Shown here piece by piece: positions 54,545 through 62,849 of a DNA stretch of 64,000 bases. Below the pieces are notes generated by a model. That model ran no database searches, had not been told where the DNA came from, and was given only the letters and a program-made list of their open reading frames with translations. The position numbers and the translations under genes were made by a program. Position 1 is the first letter of the stretch. Each line of letters begins with the position of its first letter. The stretch is from NCBI RefSeq assembly GCF_003258705.1, contig NZ_CP029480.1, positions 1,922,001-1,986,000 of the forward strand, given 5' to 3'. The stretch is from Arcticibacterium luteifluviistationis (lineage in GTDB: Bacteria; Bacteroidota; Bacteroidia; Cytophagales; Spirosomataceae).

Positions 54545-55294
54545 TTAACTTAAAAGCTGTTCAATTACCGTGTCTTTACGATACCTAGAGATCGGGATTT
54601 GTTCGTCATCGGTCATAAGAATATAACCTTTGCCTTTTACCAAATGCCGTACTTGTTCTCTGTTTATGAGGTATGAGTTATGGGTTCTAACAAATGGTTT
54701 TAGAGTTAGGGAGTCTTCTATTTTTTTAAAAGGCACTGTAGCTAATATTTGGCTACCATCACGTACTTTAAGAATGGTGTAATTGCCTTCTGCTTTACAC
54801 CATATAATATCCACAATATTTAAAAATACATAACCATTTCTTGAAGGCAAAGAGAGTCTATTAAGCTCTTGGTTGCCATTAGCAATGGCTTCTAGGAGAT
54901 TGTTGAAGAGCTCTTGTTTTTCTTTAAAGGCTCTTTTGCTTACCACACTTTCTACTGCAATTTTTAATTCCTCTAGGTCTAATGGCTTTTGCAGATAGTC
55001 TAAGGCAGAAAACTTAATAGCTCTAATAGCATAACTATCAAATGCCGTAATAAATATTACCTCAAAATGGAATGGCTTGAGCTTGGCTAAAAGCTCAAAA
55101 CCATTGAATCCTGGCATTTGGACATCCAAAAAAACTAAGTCTACAGTGTTGTTCTGCAAAAAAAGTAATGCTTCAGAAGGATCAATAAAGACTGCTTTTA
55201 TTTCAATTTCTGGAAGGTGTTTTTCAATGAAAAATTGAAGTGTTTCATTACAGTGTTTTTCATCATCTATTAAAACGGCTTGGATTTTACTCAT
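54545..55294 (-). CDS. LytTR-family response regulator
   Basis: A 249-residue two-component regulator. The receiver domain (1-125) has the acidic pair D10/D11, the phospho-acceptor D57 in VDLVFLDVQMPGFNGFELL and the conserved Lys in LDYLQKPLD. The C-terminal LytTR DNA-binding domain (about 145-249) shows VDIIWCKAEGNYTILKVRDG, FVRTHNSYLINREQVRHL and IPISRYRKDTV. Its ATG lies inside the 3' end of the deacetylase gene (8-bp overlap), so the two are likely co-translated. The cognate kinase is encoded downstream. It probably activates the kinase operon through the direct repeats at 54287-54342 and possibly carbohydrate genes nearby. Confidence 0.93.
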   Translation of the reverse strand: MSKIQAVLIDDEKHCNETLQFFIEKHLPEIEIKAVFIDPSEALLFLQNNTVDLVFLDVQMPGFNGFELLAKLKPFHFEVIFITAFDSYAIRAIKFSALDYLQKPLDLEELKIAVESVVSKRAFKEKQELFNNLLEAIANGNQELNRLSLPSRNGYVFLNIVDIIWCKAEGNYTILKVRDGSQILATVPFKKIEDSLTLKPFVRTHNSYLINREQVRHLVKGKGYILMTDDEQIPISRYRKDTVIEQLLS

Positions 55295-56273
55295 TTAAGG
55301 AATCCCTTCTTTTCTTAGCCTCACGCCAAGTAGTTAATATTATATTATTATCGTCAAGATACTTTTTAAAAGCAGGATCCATCATAGCTAGCATGTCTCC
55401 TTTTCTGGTAGGACCAGAACCTGATATTTCAGGAAAAACCTCTGTAGTCCAAGTACAGTGCATTATTACCATGGTAAGGCCAGGTTTTAGGCTTTTTATG
55501 GTCTTGATATATCGCTTTGTTTTATACGCTTGCAGTTCAGTGTCGCTCATCTTTTCATCGCCTTTCCAGCCGTAAGATATGTTATGAAGATCATCTAGAA
55601 CAGGTAAATTGGCATCCCATAATTGCTTTCCTATTGCATTTGTCACTTCCTGAGTAAGACCAGCAGAAGCAGCTGTTTTAGATATCATGGTATTATGTCC
55701 TCCTGGAAACATGACAGGGATACCTTCTTCCATTCCGACTTTTAGGTATCTTTCTAGGAAACCTTTTGTGGCAAAAAGTGTTCCCATGTGAGAGTCTAAG
55801 TGAGTAGGTTCCCATCCCATGGTGCGGCTTCGGTCTAGCTGAGCCCTTATCTCCGTTTCTATTTCGTCTGGGCTAGCATGTTTAGCGGTAGCCATTACAG
55901 AAGGCCATATGGCTCCTTGTTTGTCTACGAGTCCTGGTACAGCTGGTTTGCCTGCCAAAGGTCCCCATCTATAATCGCCAAATTCAGAGGTGAGGGTTAG
56001 GTGTAATCCTGCATCCGTGTTAGGATTTTTATCTAAATATTTAAAGAAACCAGGAATCCAAGGGCAGGGCATCATCATGCTTAATGAGTTTGCTACTCCT
56101 TCTTCCATAGCTTTTATGGTTCCAAGGTTAGAGTCGTAACTCATGCCTACATCGTCAATATGTAAGATTAATACTTTGCTGCCTTTTGGGTAGCCTAGCT
56201 TTTCCGCATAGGTTTCTTGGGCTTGTGCATAAAGGGTACTGACTAAGAAAAAAAAGGTGATAAGGTATTTCAT
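55287..56273 (-). CDS. secreted ChbG/YdjC-family carbohydrate deacetylase
   Basis: A 328-residue exported enzyme (signal peptide MKYLITFFFLVSTLYAQAQ) of the YdjC/ChbG family, which removes N-acetyl groups from chitooligosaccharides or related sugars with a divalent metal. Metal and catalytic positions are visible: HIDDVGMSYDSN (Asp pair), GLHLTLTSEF and HLDSHMGTLFATKGF (His ligands). The C-terminus is TTWREAKKRRDSLNE; the coding DNA for this tail recurs at 52084-52131. The gene overlaps the LytTR regulator start by 8 bp and lies near a GH18 chitinase, which suggests use of chitin-derived sugars, although ChbG-like enzymes also act on other glycans. Confidence 0.88.
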   Translation of the reverse strand: MKYLITFFFLVSTLYAQAQETYAEKLGYPKGSKVLILHIDDVGMSYDSNLGTIKAMEEGVANSLSMMMPCPWIPGFFKYLDKNPNTDAGLHLTLTSEFGDYRWGPLAGKPAVPGLVDKQGAIWPSVMATAKHASPDEIETEIRAQLDRSRTMGWEPTHLDSHMGTLFATKGFLERYLKVGMEEGIPVMFPGGHNTMISKTAASAGLTQEVTNAIGKQLWDANLPVLDDLHNISYGWKGDEKMSDTELQAYKTKRYIKTIKSLKPGLTMVIMHCTWTTEVFPEISGSGPTRKGDMLAMMDPAFKKYLDDNNIILTTWREAKKRRDSLNE

Positions 56274-56369
56274 TATTGATGGGCTGTAGTTTTTGATGAA
56301 AAAAAGATTTTAGCATTTATATGAATTACTTAACTAATAGGGGAAAGTACCATTTAAAGATAAGTAATC

Positions 56370-56453
56370 ATGGAAAATAAACTTAAAGAAACCTTGATTC
56401 TTTCCATTTTAAGTGCCTTGTAGGTTGCTTATGCTCAGATATGCAGTGCATGA
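56370..56453 (+). pseudogene. possible decayed signal-peptide gene start
   Basis: An ATG at 56370 begins MENKLKETLILSILSAL, then a TAG (56421-56423), then VAYAQICSA and TGA at 56451. Read across the TAG it looks like a typical Bacteroidota signal peptide with cleavage site AYAQ. No body follows in the same frame. This suggests a dead gene start in the 455-bp gap between the deacetylase and chitinase genes; chance is also possible. Nothing else but the terminator below is seen in that gap. Confidence 0.3.
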
Positions 56454-56613
56454 AGACTTCTGAAAAGTGCTAAGTTAAAGAGGAAATAAGTAGAGGGCTA
56501 GAGAAAGTTTTGGACAATGTAGCCGTACCACTGGCTGAACATATTTTTCTGTCTTCTTCTAAAATAGAAAGAAGAACGGTTTTAGAATTAGACATTAAAA
56601 AGTGGGGATTTGT

Positions 56614-56657
56614 AAAGAATAAAACTCTAGAAAGAGCTAGTCAACTCTTTCTAGAGT
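56614..56657 (-). terminator. rho-independent terminator after the chitinase gene
   Basis: A perfect 13-bp inverted repeat ACTCTAGAAAGAG / CTCTTTCTAGAGT (56624-56636 and 56645-56657) with an 8-nt loop is followed on the minus strand by TTTTATTCTTT. It lies 71 nt after the chitinase stop codon. Confidence 0.8.
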
Positions 56658-56728
56658 TCAGAGGTGGAGAAAGCGTTACCTTTTTTAGGAACAAGAAATA
56701 CATCCAAAAATCGGTAAAAACGAGTGCC

Positions 56729-57688
56729 TTACTTTTCTATCGTGTCATGAATAGTTTTGAAAAGTGAATATTCATCTGTGGTATCACAGCTTAATTCCCA
56801 AACCATCACACCGCCTAGCTTTTTGTCAATAGCCAGTTGTGTTTTGTTCGCAATGGTAATGGTGCCGTTATAGTAGTGACCATTCCAGTAATCGTCATAA
56901 TGGCTGGCTCCAGCTTCAAGAAGTTGTTTATACGTAAAACCAAAATTTCCATGTCCTTTTTTAGCATAAAAAGGCAAGCCCAATACACATTTTTCAGCAG
57001 GTAAATTTCTTTCGTTTAACCAAAAGTCGATGCAAGTGACAGCCATAGAGTAGGGCGAATGATGCTTTAGTTCTGCAGGCCCATAGTCGCCATCGTACAC
57101 CATAATGTTTAACCAGTCCATGTATGGGTACACTTCCTCTTTGATGCCGTAAGCTTGTTTTCCTTTAGAAACTACTGCGGCAGTTAGTTTGCCGCCTCTT
57201 TTATGTAAAGCAGCGTGTAAGTCTTTACATAATAAAATATAATCATCTGCCGAGCGATGGTCAGGGTCTGGGTATTCCCAGTCTAGGTCTACACCATCTA
57301 AATTGTATTTTTTTACAAAATCCATGGTGGATTTGATAAATGCGGCTCTTCCTTTTGCTGTTTCAGCCATTCTGTGAAATCTACCGTCTTCTCCACCGCC
57401 ATCACCAATGCCCCAGCCGCCTACAGAAATAAACACTTCAACGCCATTTTTATGAGCCATTGGTACTAGTTTTCTAAGTACGCTGTCGTCTTTGAGCGGT
57501 ATTAAAGTGTCTCCAGTTTTTGCTGGAATTGCAAAAGAATAATTTAGGTGTGTTATGTTTTCAAAAGGAATAGCAGACGGTGGCGTGTTAGGAGTATAAT
57601 ACGCAACGGTCTTAAAATCTTTTTGAGCGAAAACTAAAGAAGATATTAGTAATAAGCTTATTAGGCTTAGGAGGCTTTTGTTTGTCAT
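56729..57688 (-). CDS. GH18 chitinase-like glycoside hydrolase
   Basis: A family 18 glycoside hydrolase of about 319 residues; I start it at the ATG at 57688 (MTNKSLLSLISLLLISSLVF, signal peptide ending FAQ), 11 codons inside a longer frame. The catalytic signature is complete: DGVDLDWEYP at residues 131-140, with E138 as acid and D134/D136 in the DxxDxDxE motif. FISVGGWG, the substrate-binding LNIMVYDG (Met-Tyr-Asp) and GVMVWELSCD (C-terminal Trp) are also present. It should cut beta-1,4-linked GlcNAc polymers or related glycans with substrate-assisted retention. No T9SS sorting domain, so it is probably periplasmic or secreted otherwise. Its neighbour is the deacetylase. Confidence 0.94.
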   Translation of the reverse strand: MTNKSLLSLISLLLISSLVFAQKDFKTVAYYTPNTPPSAIPFENITHLNYSFAIPAKTGDTLIPLKDDSVLRKLVPMAHKNGVEVFISVGGWGIGDGGGEDGRFHRMAETAKGRAAFIKSTMDFVKKYNLDGVDLDWEYPDPDHRSADDYILLCKDLHAALHKRGGKLTAAVVSKGKQAYGIKEEVYPYMDWLNIMVYDGDYGPAELKHHSPYSMAVTCIDFWLNERNLPAEKCVLGLPFYAKKGHGNFGFTYKQLLEAGASHYDDYWNGHYYNGTITIANKTQLAIDKKLGGVMVWELSCDTTDEYSLFKTIHDTIEK

Positions 57689-57831
57689 TTGTGTTAATTG
57701 ATTGAATTCGAATTTAGACAAAAAAAACGGGTCATTTAATTTTTTAGGGCCTAGGTCGAAAGGAAAAATGAAAAGCTACAAAATCTTCTTTATTTCTCCC
57801 AAGAATGAGTATTAATGGCATCTTAATTGAT

Positions 57832-57839
57832 GATATTTG
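57832..57839 (+). promoter_or_regulatory. possible -7 box (GATATTTG) of the small lipoprotein gene
   Basis: A 7 of 8 match to TAnnTTTG, ending 24 nt before the GTG start at 57864. Weak alone, but the distance matches the window-wide pattern and supports the GTG start. Confidence 0.3.
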
Positions 57840-57863
57840 TATTGAACAATAAACGCTGAACTA

Positions 57864-58382
57864 GTGTCCAAACACCTTTTATTCTTTCTAGTATTTTTCG
57901 CTTTTTCTTGTGATACCGACTCTTCAAATGACATTAAGGCATTATACTTTTTAGGCTCCTGGGAAATTAAAGAAGTTAATTTTAAGGTTGATGGTAAACT
58001 TTATGCTGCCAGTACTGCAAAGCTTTATCAAGCAAACATTAGCCAATTAGTTTGGGATTTTAAGAGTGAATTTATTTTAGAAGAACGTCAAAACGTCAAA
58101 ACCTTTAGTCATAATTATGACTTTAGCGATAAGCAAGGCAGTATTATCATTAGTGGAAACAAGTTGTTTACAGAATTGTTCTACCTGAATTTATCAAACG
58201 AAAATTTAGAAGCTCGCTCCAAAGAATTAACAGACCTATCTTTTGATTATTCGCATAACTCAGAAGAGGGAAACCTTATCCAAGATGCCGTTTTTATGCT
58301 AGAGGGGCAGTTGCCAGAAAGTGAAATTAGAAATGCCGCTTCGCTACAGAAGATTTATGTGTTTTCTAAAATAGAAAAGTAA
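57864..58382 (+). CDS. small lipoprotein of unknown function, GTG start
   Basis: A 172-residue lipoprotein with lipobox AFSC (Cys16). The only start that gives a full signal peptide is the GTG at 57864 (MSKHLLFFLVFFAFSC). The pattern LGSWEIKEVNFKVDGK, QLVWDFKSEFILEER and KIYVFSKIEK suggests a lipocalin-like beta-barrel of the type found in many small Bacteroidota lipoproteins, but the family is not certain. It converges on the DGF-repeat gene with 2 bp between the stop codons. Confidence 0.7.
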   Translation: MSKHLLFFLVFFAFSCDTDSSNDIKALYFLGSWEIKEVNFKVDGKLYAASTAKLYQANISQLVWDFKSEFILEERQNVKTFSHNYDFSDKQGSIIISGNKLFTELFYLNLSNENLEARSKELTDLSFDYSHNSEEGNLIQDAVFMLEGQLPESEIRNAASLQKIYVFSKIEK

Positions 58383-58384
58383 CG

Positions 58385-58960
58385 TTAATAGTTTATCGGG
58401 GCAGTAAGGCATTCTTTAAGAATGGCATAGAATAGGGTGTTGTTTTCTGCAATGAAGCCAGGTTCTAAAAGGATACTGTTAGATGCATTAAATGTAACGG
58501 AAGAACCACTTGTAACTTTACCTTTACTTTTTAACTCATTTCGGGCTTCATAAACTCCACTTATTATAGGGTAATCATCTATTTGTAAAAGAATTCCTTC
58601 TGCACAGTCACCATTAGAATTTAAGAATGCCCCTCTCATTTGCGAGTCAAACCCGTCAGAATCTCCACCATGAAAGACAAAGAGCACTTCACCGTTTAGG
58701 TTCCCTGAATGAATATTGTTCTCAAATCCATCACCATGGCCTCCCGAAAAAAAGAAATTTGAAGAACCATTTAAGTTAGAGGAAACCTGAATATTTGAGT
58801 GACCATCTCCTGCCCCTCCTCTGTATATTGAGAAACCGTCACCTTGCAAAAAGTGTGTAGAGATTATAGCATCAAAACCATCACCATTGGCACCGTTAAA
58901 TTGGGCTAGACAAAGATTTGATGAAAGAATGAAAAGTGTTATGATACAGATATTTTTCAT
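58385..58960 (-). CDS. secreted protein with GDGF repeats and 3-coathanger-like domain
   Basis: A 191-residue secreted protein; start at the ATG at 58960 (MKNICIITLFILSSNLCLAQ), whose first bases overlap the stop of the upstream SUMF1-like gene (ATGA). After the signal come four repeats of about 22-24 residues with the cores NGANGDGFDA, RGGAGDGHSN, SGGHGDGFEN and HGGDSDGFDS. The C-terminal third (VYEARNELKSKGKVTSGSSV, then FNASNSILLEPGF) resembles the 3-coathanger stack domain found in Bacteroidota surface proteins. No enzyme motif is visible. Because it is coupled to the SUMF1-like gene the two products may act together at the cell surface; this is inference. Confidence 0.72.
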   Translation of the reverse strand: MKNICIITLFILSSNLCLAQFNGANGDGFDAIISTHFLQGDGFSIYRGGAGDGHSNIQVSSNLNGSSNFFFSGGHGDGFENNIHSGNLNGEVLFVFHGGDSDGFDSQMRGAFLNSNGDCAEGILLQIDDYPIISGVYEARNELKSKGKVTSGSSVTFNASNSILLEPGFIAENNTLFYAILKECLTAPINY

Positions 58961-60434
58961 ATTTCTGCTGTTCGGGCACACCTAAGCCCTATTCTGCTGC
59001 TACTTCCAATTAATGAAGCTCCATCGGTTCTATCAGATATCCTAAGATAGCTGGCTCCATTTACCCAGCTTCCGCCTCGATAACTAAAACCTTCCCCTGT
59101 AGTTCCATTTGGCCAATTGCTAACAGTTGAGGTACCCGCAGAAGCACCAATTATTCCATTTCCATGTAGTCCGGTGAAGCTTCTTCCCGCGGCATTACCT
59201 ACCGACACTACACGCTCATAGAGGTTTCCGCTCATTTCCATAATGCCATAATAGCTAGCTCCAGTCTCTTCTCTGTTTTTATTTATAGCCGAGGCAGCGA
59301 AGATTCCCGCTCTCAAAGGCCCTGCATACAAGCCAGCGGTAAGGCTATAATTGGCATTTCCAGTAGAGACTCCGGGGTTGTTGATATATTCGGTGGAAGT
59401 ACCATCATTTTCTATCGCGTAGTCTATGGCTGAAACTATATTAGCATTACCCCAGGCAAAATCATCGGCCACCTTTGGTGCAGGACCGCGGCAGGCTTTT
59501 TCATATTCTAGTTCTGTCATTGGCCTCAAACCAGACCAATCCATATAGGACATAAAATCTCCAGAAGTCGTGTAAGCCATTGCTCTTTCCGGAGCACTGG
59601 TAGTGGCAGCATTACTGCCACCTAACCATGATACAGTGTTTCTGTTAACCACAGCATCAGAATTCTTCCCAGAGCTCGAAGTAATGTCCCGATTTGTTTT
59701 TTGGGTAGGACTTAAAGAATTAAAAAATGCAAGCCATTGGCCTTCAGTTACTTCGTACTATAAAATGCTCCGAAGCCCTTCGGGAAAGAAGCAGATAATG
59801 AACCCGTCTGATCTCCACCATTGCCTACTGTCTCATTGTAATACAAATTGCCAGAGGTAGTGCCTATAGTAATTGCGGCCTCCGAAGTAACTTGATAGGA
59901 AGTAGATGAACTAGGGTAACGGTGAAATTTATTTCCTTCATCTCCAGAACCCCCGCCTAAATAAAATGCCTCCTCTGGAATATAGACCATCTCTATAGCA
60001 AAAACTTGCACATCTACTTGAGCATTATCATCTAAATAATTATAGTCCCATAAGAGTTGGACATTGTCCCAGTCATTATTTCCGCTTCCATTTTGACTTC
60101 TAAATATAAAACAGCCGGTCTGATCTGAGGCCGTGTGAATGGTGCTACCCGATGGAGCCGTGTGTCCGTCATTTATTCCATTGGAATATTCCAAACGGGC
60201 ATGAGTCCAAGGACCGCTGTTTGTTCTATATTTTATAAATATCCAAGCGGCATCGTAGTTTTTAGGGCCTGAATTCGTTCTCCAAGAGTTTTCCCAACTT
60301 ATGTCAAACTCTACTTTCACAGTATTGTTTGCACTATTTTGTTCTTTGAGCTCTACATTTTCAACCTTGAGATTATTTCCGGAGCAAATTCCTACAGAAA
60401 TGAAAATTAGTAAATAGGTAATTTTGAGGTTCAT
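58957..60434 (-). pseudogene. SUMF1-fold (formylglycine-generating enzyme-like) exported protein, split by a frameshift
   Basis: The N-terminal part (60434-59748, 228 codons) starts with a signal peptide and a beta-sandwich (VKVEFDISWENSWRTNSG, VQVFAIEMVYIPEEAFYLGG) and stops in GFGAFYSTK-stop. The second part continues in another frame from 59757 to 58957 with YEVTEGQWLAFFNSL, GLRPMTELEYEKACRGPA, YYGIMEMSGNLYERV, FSYRGGSWVNG and IGLRCAR, a full SUMF1 core. Restoring one extra ACGAAGT (7 nt) at 59751-59757 gives the expected FYSTKYEVTEGQW. The two cysteines used by true formylglycine-generating enzymes are missing, so it is a GldJ/GldK-like or lectin-like relative. The coupled downstream gene is intact. 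Confidence 0.82.
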
Positions 60435-60455
60435 TTTGGCGACTTGTTTATTCTT

Positions 60456-60463
60456 TAAAGCTA
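60456..60463 (-). promoter_or_regulatory. possible -7 box (TAGCTTTA on the minus strand) of the SUMF1-like gene
   Basis: A 7 of 8 match to TAnnTTTG, 21 nt before the ATG at 60434. Confidence 0.28.
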
Positions 60464-60595
60464 ACCTGTGGAGTTCCTTTTACCAAATAATCTCAGAGGG
60501 TTTTATTTTACGGTTCTAGGAACCAATTTGTGCCAAAAGAGAAGGTTTATGTTTTCTCAAAAAGAGAATAATTTAGTTTGATAAAGCGAATAAAA

Positions 60596-60940
60596 TTATT
60601 CACCTAACAACTCAATCACTTTTTCTATTGGTCTTCCTATCACAGCTTTATTCCCTTTTACAATTATCGGACGTTCTATTAACTTAGGAAATTTAACCAT
60701 TGCCGCTATCCATTCTGTTTCAGATAGCTTTTTCCCTTTGAAGTTTTCTTTATATGTAGGCTCTCCTTTTCTAATTAAATCTTCTGCCGGAATATTTAGT
60801 TTAGCTAATAGCTTGGTTAACTCTGTTTCAGTCAAAGGGTTCTTTAAATACTCAATGGTTTCAAAATCGACGCCTTTTTCTTTTAATAAGTTATAGCTGT
60901 CTCTACTTTTAGAGCATCTACTATTATGATATATCTTCAT
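60596..60940 (-). CDS. ArsC/YffB-family thioredoxin-fold protein
   Basis: A 114-residue member of the ArsC/Spx-like thioredoxin-fold family, annotated in many genomes as glutaredoxin-dependent arsenate reductase. The single active-site Cys is C9 in YHNSRCSKSRDSY; the typical ERPIIVKGNKAVIGRP segment carries the arginine that binds the substrate or glutathione in ArsC. No arsenic resistance genes are near, so a role as a general thiol reductase or YffB-like protein is also possible. It follows argS with 29 nt between, in the same direction, and is probably co-transcribed. Confidence 0.88.
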   Translation of the reverse strand: MKIYHNSRCSKSRDSYNLLKEKGVDFETIEYLKNPLTETELTKLLAKLNIPAEDLIRKGEPTYKENFKGKKLSETEWIAAMVKFPKLIERPIIVKGNKAVIGRPIEKVIELLGE

Positions 60941-60969
60941 AGTTGGGGAGTTTTCTCTAAGGTTAAATT

Positions 60970-62739
60970 TTACATTCTCTCAGGAACATCAATTCCCAAT
61001 AGCTTCATGCCATTTTTTAATGTTTGAGCTACTTGCTGAATTAAGGCTAATCTAAAGTCTCTTTTAGCTAAATCAGTTTCGTTCATTACGCTCAGTTCTC
61101 CGTAAAAAGAGTTGAAAGTCTTCGCTAAATCATAGCAATAGTTTGCCACAATAGAAGGAGCAAAGTCAGCTGCGGCCTTGTCTACACTATTTTTATATTC
61201 GCCTAATAAATAAACCAAATCAGTCTCAATACTTGCCATTTCTACAGCTTCAATTTTGGTAGGCGTAGTAATGTTTTCAGAAGCAGCCTTTCTTAAGATA
61301 GACTTGATTCTAGCATGCGTGTATTGAATAAATGGGCCAGTGTTTCCTTGAAAGTCAATAGACTCGGCAGGATTAAACTGCATTCTTTTCTTAGGTTCTA
61401 CTTTGAGCAAGAAATACTTTAATGCTCCGAGTGCAAGCATCTCAAAAAGGGCCTCTTTTTCGCTTTCTGTAAAGCTGTCTACTTTGCCTTTTTCTTCGGT
61501 TGACGCTTTGGCGGTAGCTATCATTTCAGCAACCAAATCATCCGCATCTACCACGGTGCCTTCTCTTGATTTCATTTTGCCGGTAGGTAAGTCTACCATG
61601 CCATAACTAAGGTGATAACAGCCTTCAGCATATTTTCTACCTAGTTTTTTCAGAATAGCAAAGAGTACCTTGAAGTGGTAATCTTGCTCGTTTCCTACTA
61701 CCCAAATCGCTTTTTCCGAGTCGTAATCTTTAAATTTCAGCTCTGTAGTTCCTAAATCTTGTGTGATATAAACCGAAGTGCCGTCTCCTCGGAGTACCAA
61801 CTTCTCGTCCATACCCTCATCGGTCAAATCTATCCAAACAGAGTTATCTTCTTTTTTGAAGAATACACCTTTTTCTAAACCTTCGTCTACAATGTCTTTG
61901 CCTAATACATAGGTGTCAGACTCGTAATAGGTTTTGTCAAAACTCACACCAATTTGCTTATAAGTGGCATTGAAACCATCATAAACCCAGGTGTTCATTT
62001 TTTTCCAAAGCTCCATGACTTCCGCATCGCCATTTTCCCATTTTATGAGCATGGCTTGAGCTTCTTTCATCAAAGGAGCGTTCTTTTTGGCGTCGTCTTC
62101 CGTTTGGCCTGTGGCCATCAAATCTGCTATTTCAGCTTTATAAGCTTGGTCAAATTTGACGTAGTATTTTCCTGCTAAATGGTCGCCTTTTATTCCAGCA
62201 CTTTCTGGTGTTTCGCCGTTGCCAAATAACTGGTAGGCTATCATAGATTTGCAAATGTGAATGCCTCGGTCATTAACCAAACATACTTTGCTTACATCGT
62301 AGCCATTAGCTTTCAATATTTCAGAAACAGAAGCTCCTAAAAAATTGTTTCTCAAATGCCCTAGGTGAAGTGGCTTGTTGGTGTTTGGCGAAGAAAACTC
62401 TACTAAAACGGAAGAGTTTTTCTTTTCAAAAGTGCCACTTTCAGAAAGTTGAGCATTGAAAAGGTCTGACCAAATACTTTCGGCCAATACCAAGTTTAAA
62501 AAACCTTGTACCACATTGAAACCAGAAATTAAAGCAGAGCTTTCAACCAAATGATTTCCTAAGCTTTCACCTATCTCTACAGGCTTCTTCCTAAGTTTTT
62601 TGACCAAAGGAAAAACCACAAAAGTGTAAGTTCCTTCAAAATCTTTTCTGGTAGGCTGTAAGCTTACTTCGCCTTCTTCGTCAAAAAGCGATTTTAAAGC
62701 CTTAGAAATGTCGTTTTGAAGCTGCTGCTCAATGTTCAT
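60970..62739 (-). CDS. argS: arginyl-tRNA synthetase
   Basis: A 589-residue class Ia aminoacyl-tRNA synthetase that charges tRNA-Arg. It has the N-terminal Add-1 domain, the HIGH-like motif HLGH (125-128) after FSSPNTNKP, the degenerate KMSKS-type MKSREGTVV, and the C-terminal DALR anticodon-binding domain (FNSFYGELSV...LIQQVAQTLKNGMKLLGIDVPERM). Length is normal. An exact TAnnTTTG box lies 25 nt upstream. It is divergent from the propeller lipoprotein. Confidence 0.97.
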   Translation of the reverse strand: MNIEQQLQNDISKALKSLFDEEGEVSLQPTRKDFEGTYTFVVFPLVKKLRKKPVEIGESLGNHLVESSALISGFNVVQGFLNLVLAESIWSDLFNAQLSESGTFEKKNSSVLVEFSSPNTNKPLHLGHLRNNFLGASVSEILKANGYDVSKVCLVNDRGIHICKSMIAYQLFGNGETPESAGIKGDHLAGKYYVKFDQAYKAEIADLMATGQTEDDAKKNAPLMKEAQAMLIKWENGDAEVMELWKKMNTWVYDGFNATYKQIGVSFDKTYYESDTYVLGKDIVDEGLEKGVFFKKEDNSVWIDLTDEGMDEKLVLRGDGTSVYITQDLGTTELKFKDYDSEKAIWVVGNEQDYHFKVLFAILKKLGRKYAEGCYHLSYGMVDLPTGKMKSREGTVVDADDLVAEMIATAKASTEEKGKVDSFTESEKEALFEMLALGALKYFLLKVEPKKRMQFNPAESIDFQGNTGPFIQYTHARIKSILRKAASENITTPTKIEAVEMASIETDLVYLLGEYKNSVDKAAADFAPSIVANYCYDLAKTFNSFYGELSVMNETDLAKRDFRLALIQQVAQTLKNGMKLLGIDVPERM

Positions 62740-62764
62740 AGTACAAGTTTTTGAAAATGAACCG

Positions 62765-62772
62765 CAAAATTA
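62765..62772 (-). promoter_or_regulatory. -7 box (TAATTTTG on the minus strand) of argS
   Basis: An exact TAnnTTTG match, 25 nt before the argS ATG, in a 110-bp divergent gap that holds a second box for the other strand. Confidence 0.45.
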
Positions 62773-62816
62773 GAACTTTTAAGGAGAGAATTCTAGGCAG
62801 ACGGTTTTAAGACTGA

Positions 62817-62824
62817 TATTTTTG
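62817..62824 (+). promoter_or_regulatory. -7 box (TATTTTTG) of the propeller lipoprotein gene
   Basis: An exact TAnnTTTG match ending 25 nt before the ATG at 62850. No TTTG at the expected -33 position. Confidence 0.45.
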
Positions 62825-62849
62825 TGGCTTTTAAATCCAAAAAATAACA

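Noticed and set aside
56474-56767. Open frame on the + strand (TTG start at 56510) between deacetylase and chitinase genes.
   Set aside because: It lacks an ATG or a good start, overlaps the 3' end of the chitinase gene, and contains the strong inverted repeat that is better explained as the chitinase terminator. No family resemblance was seen.
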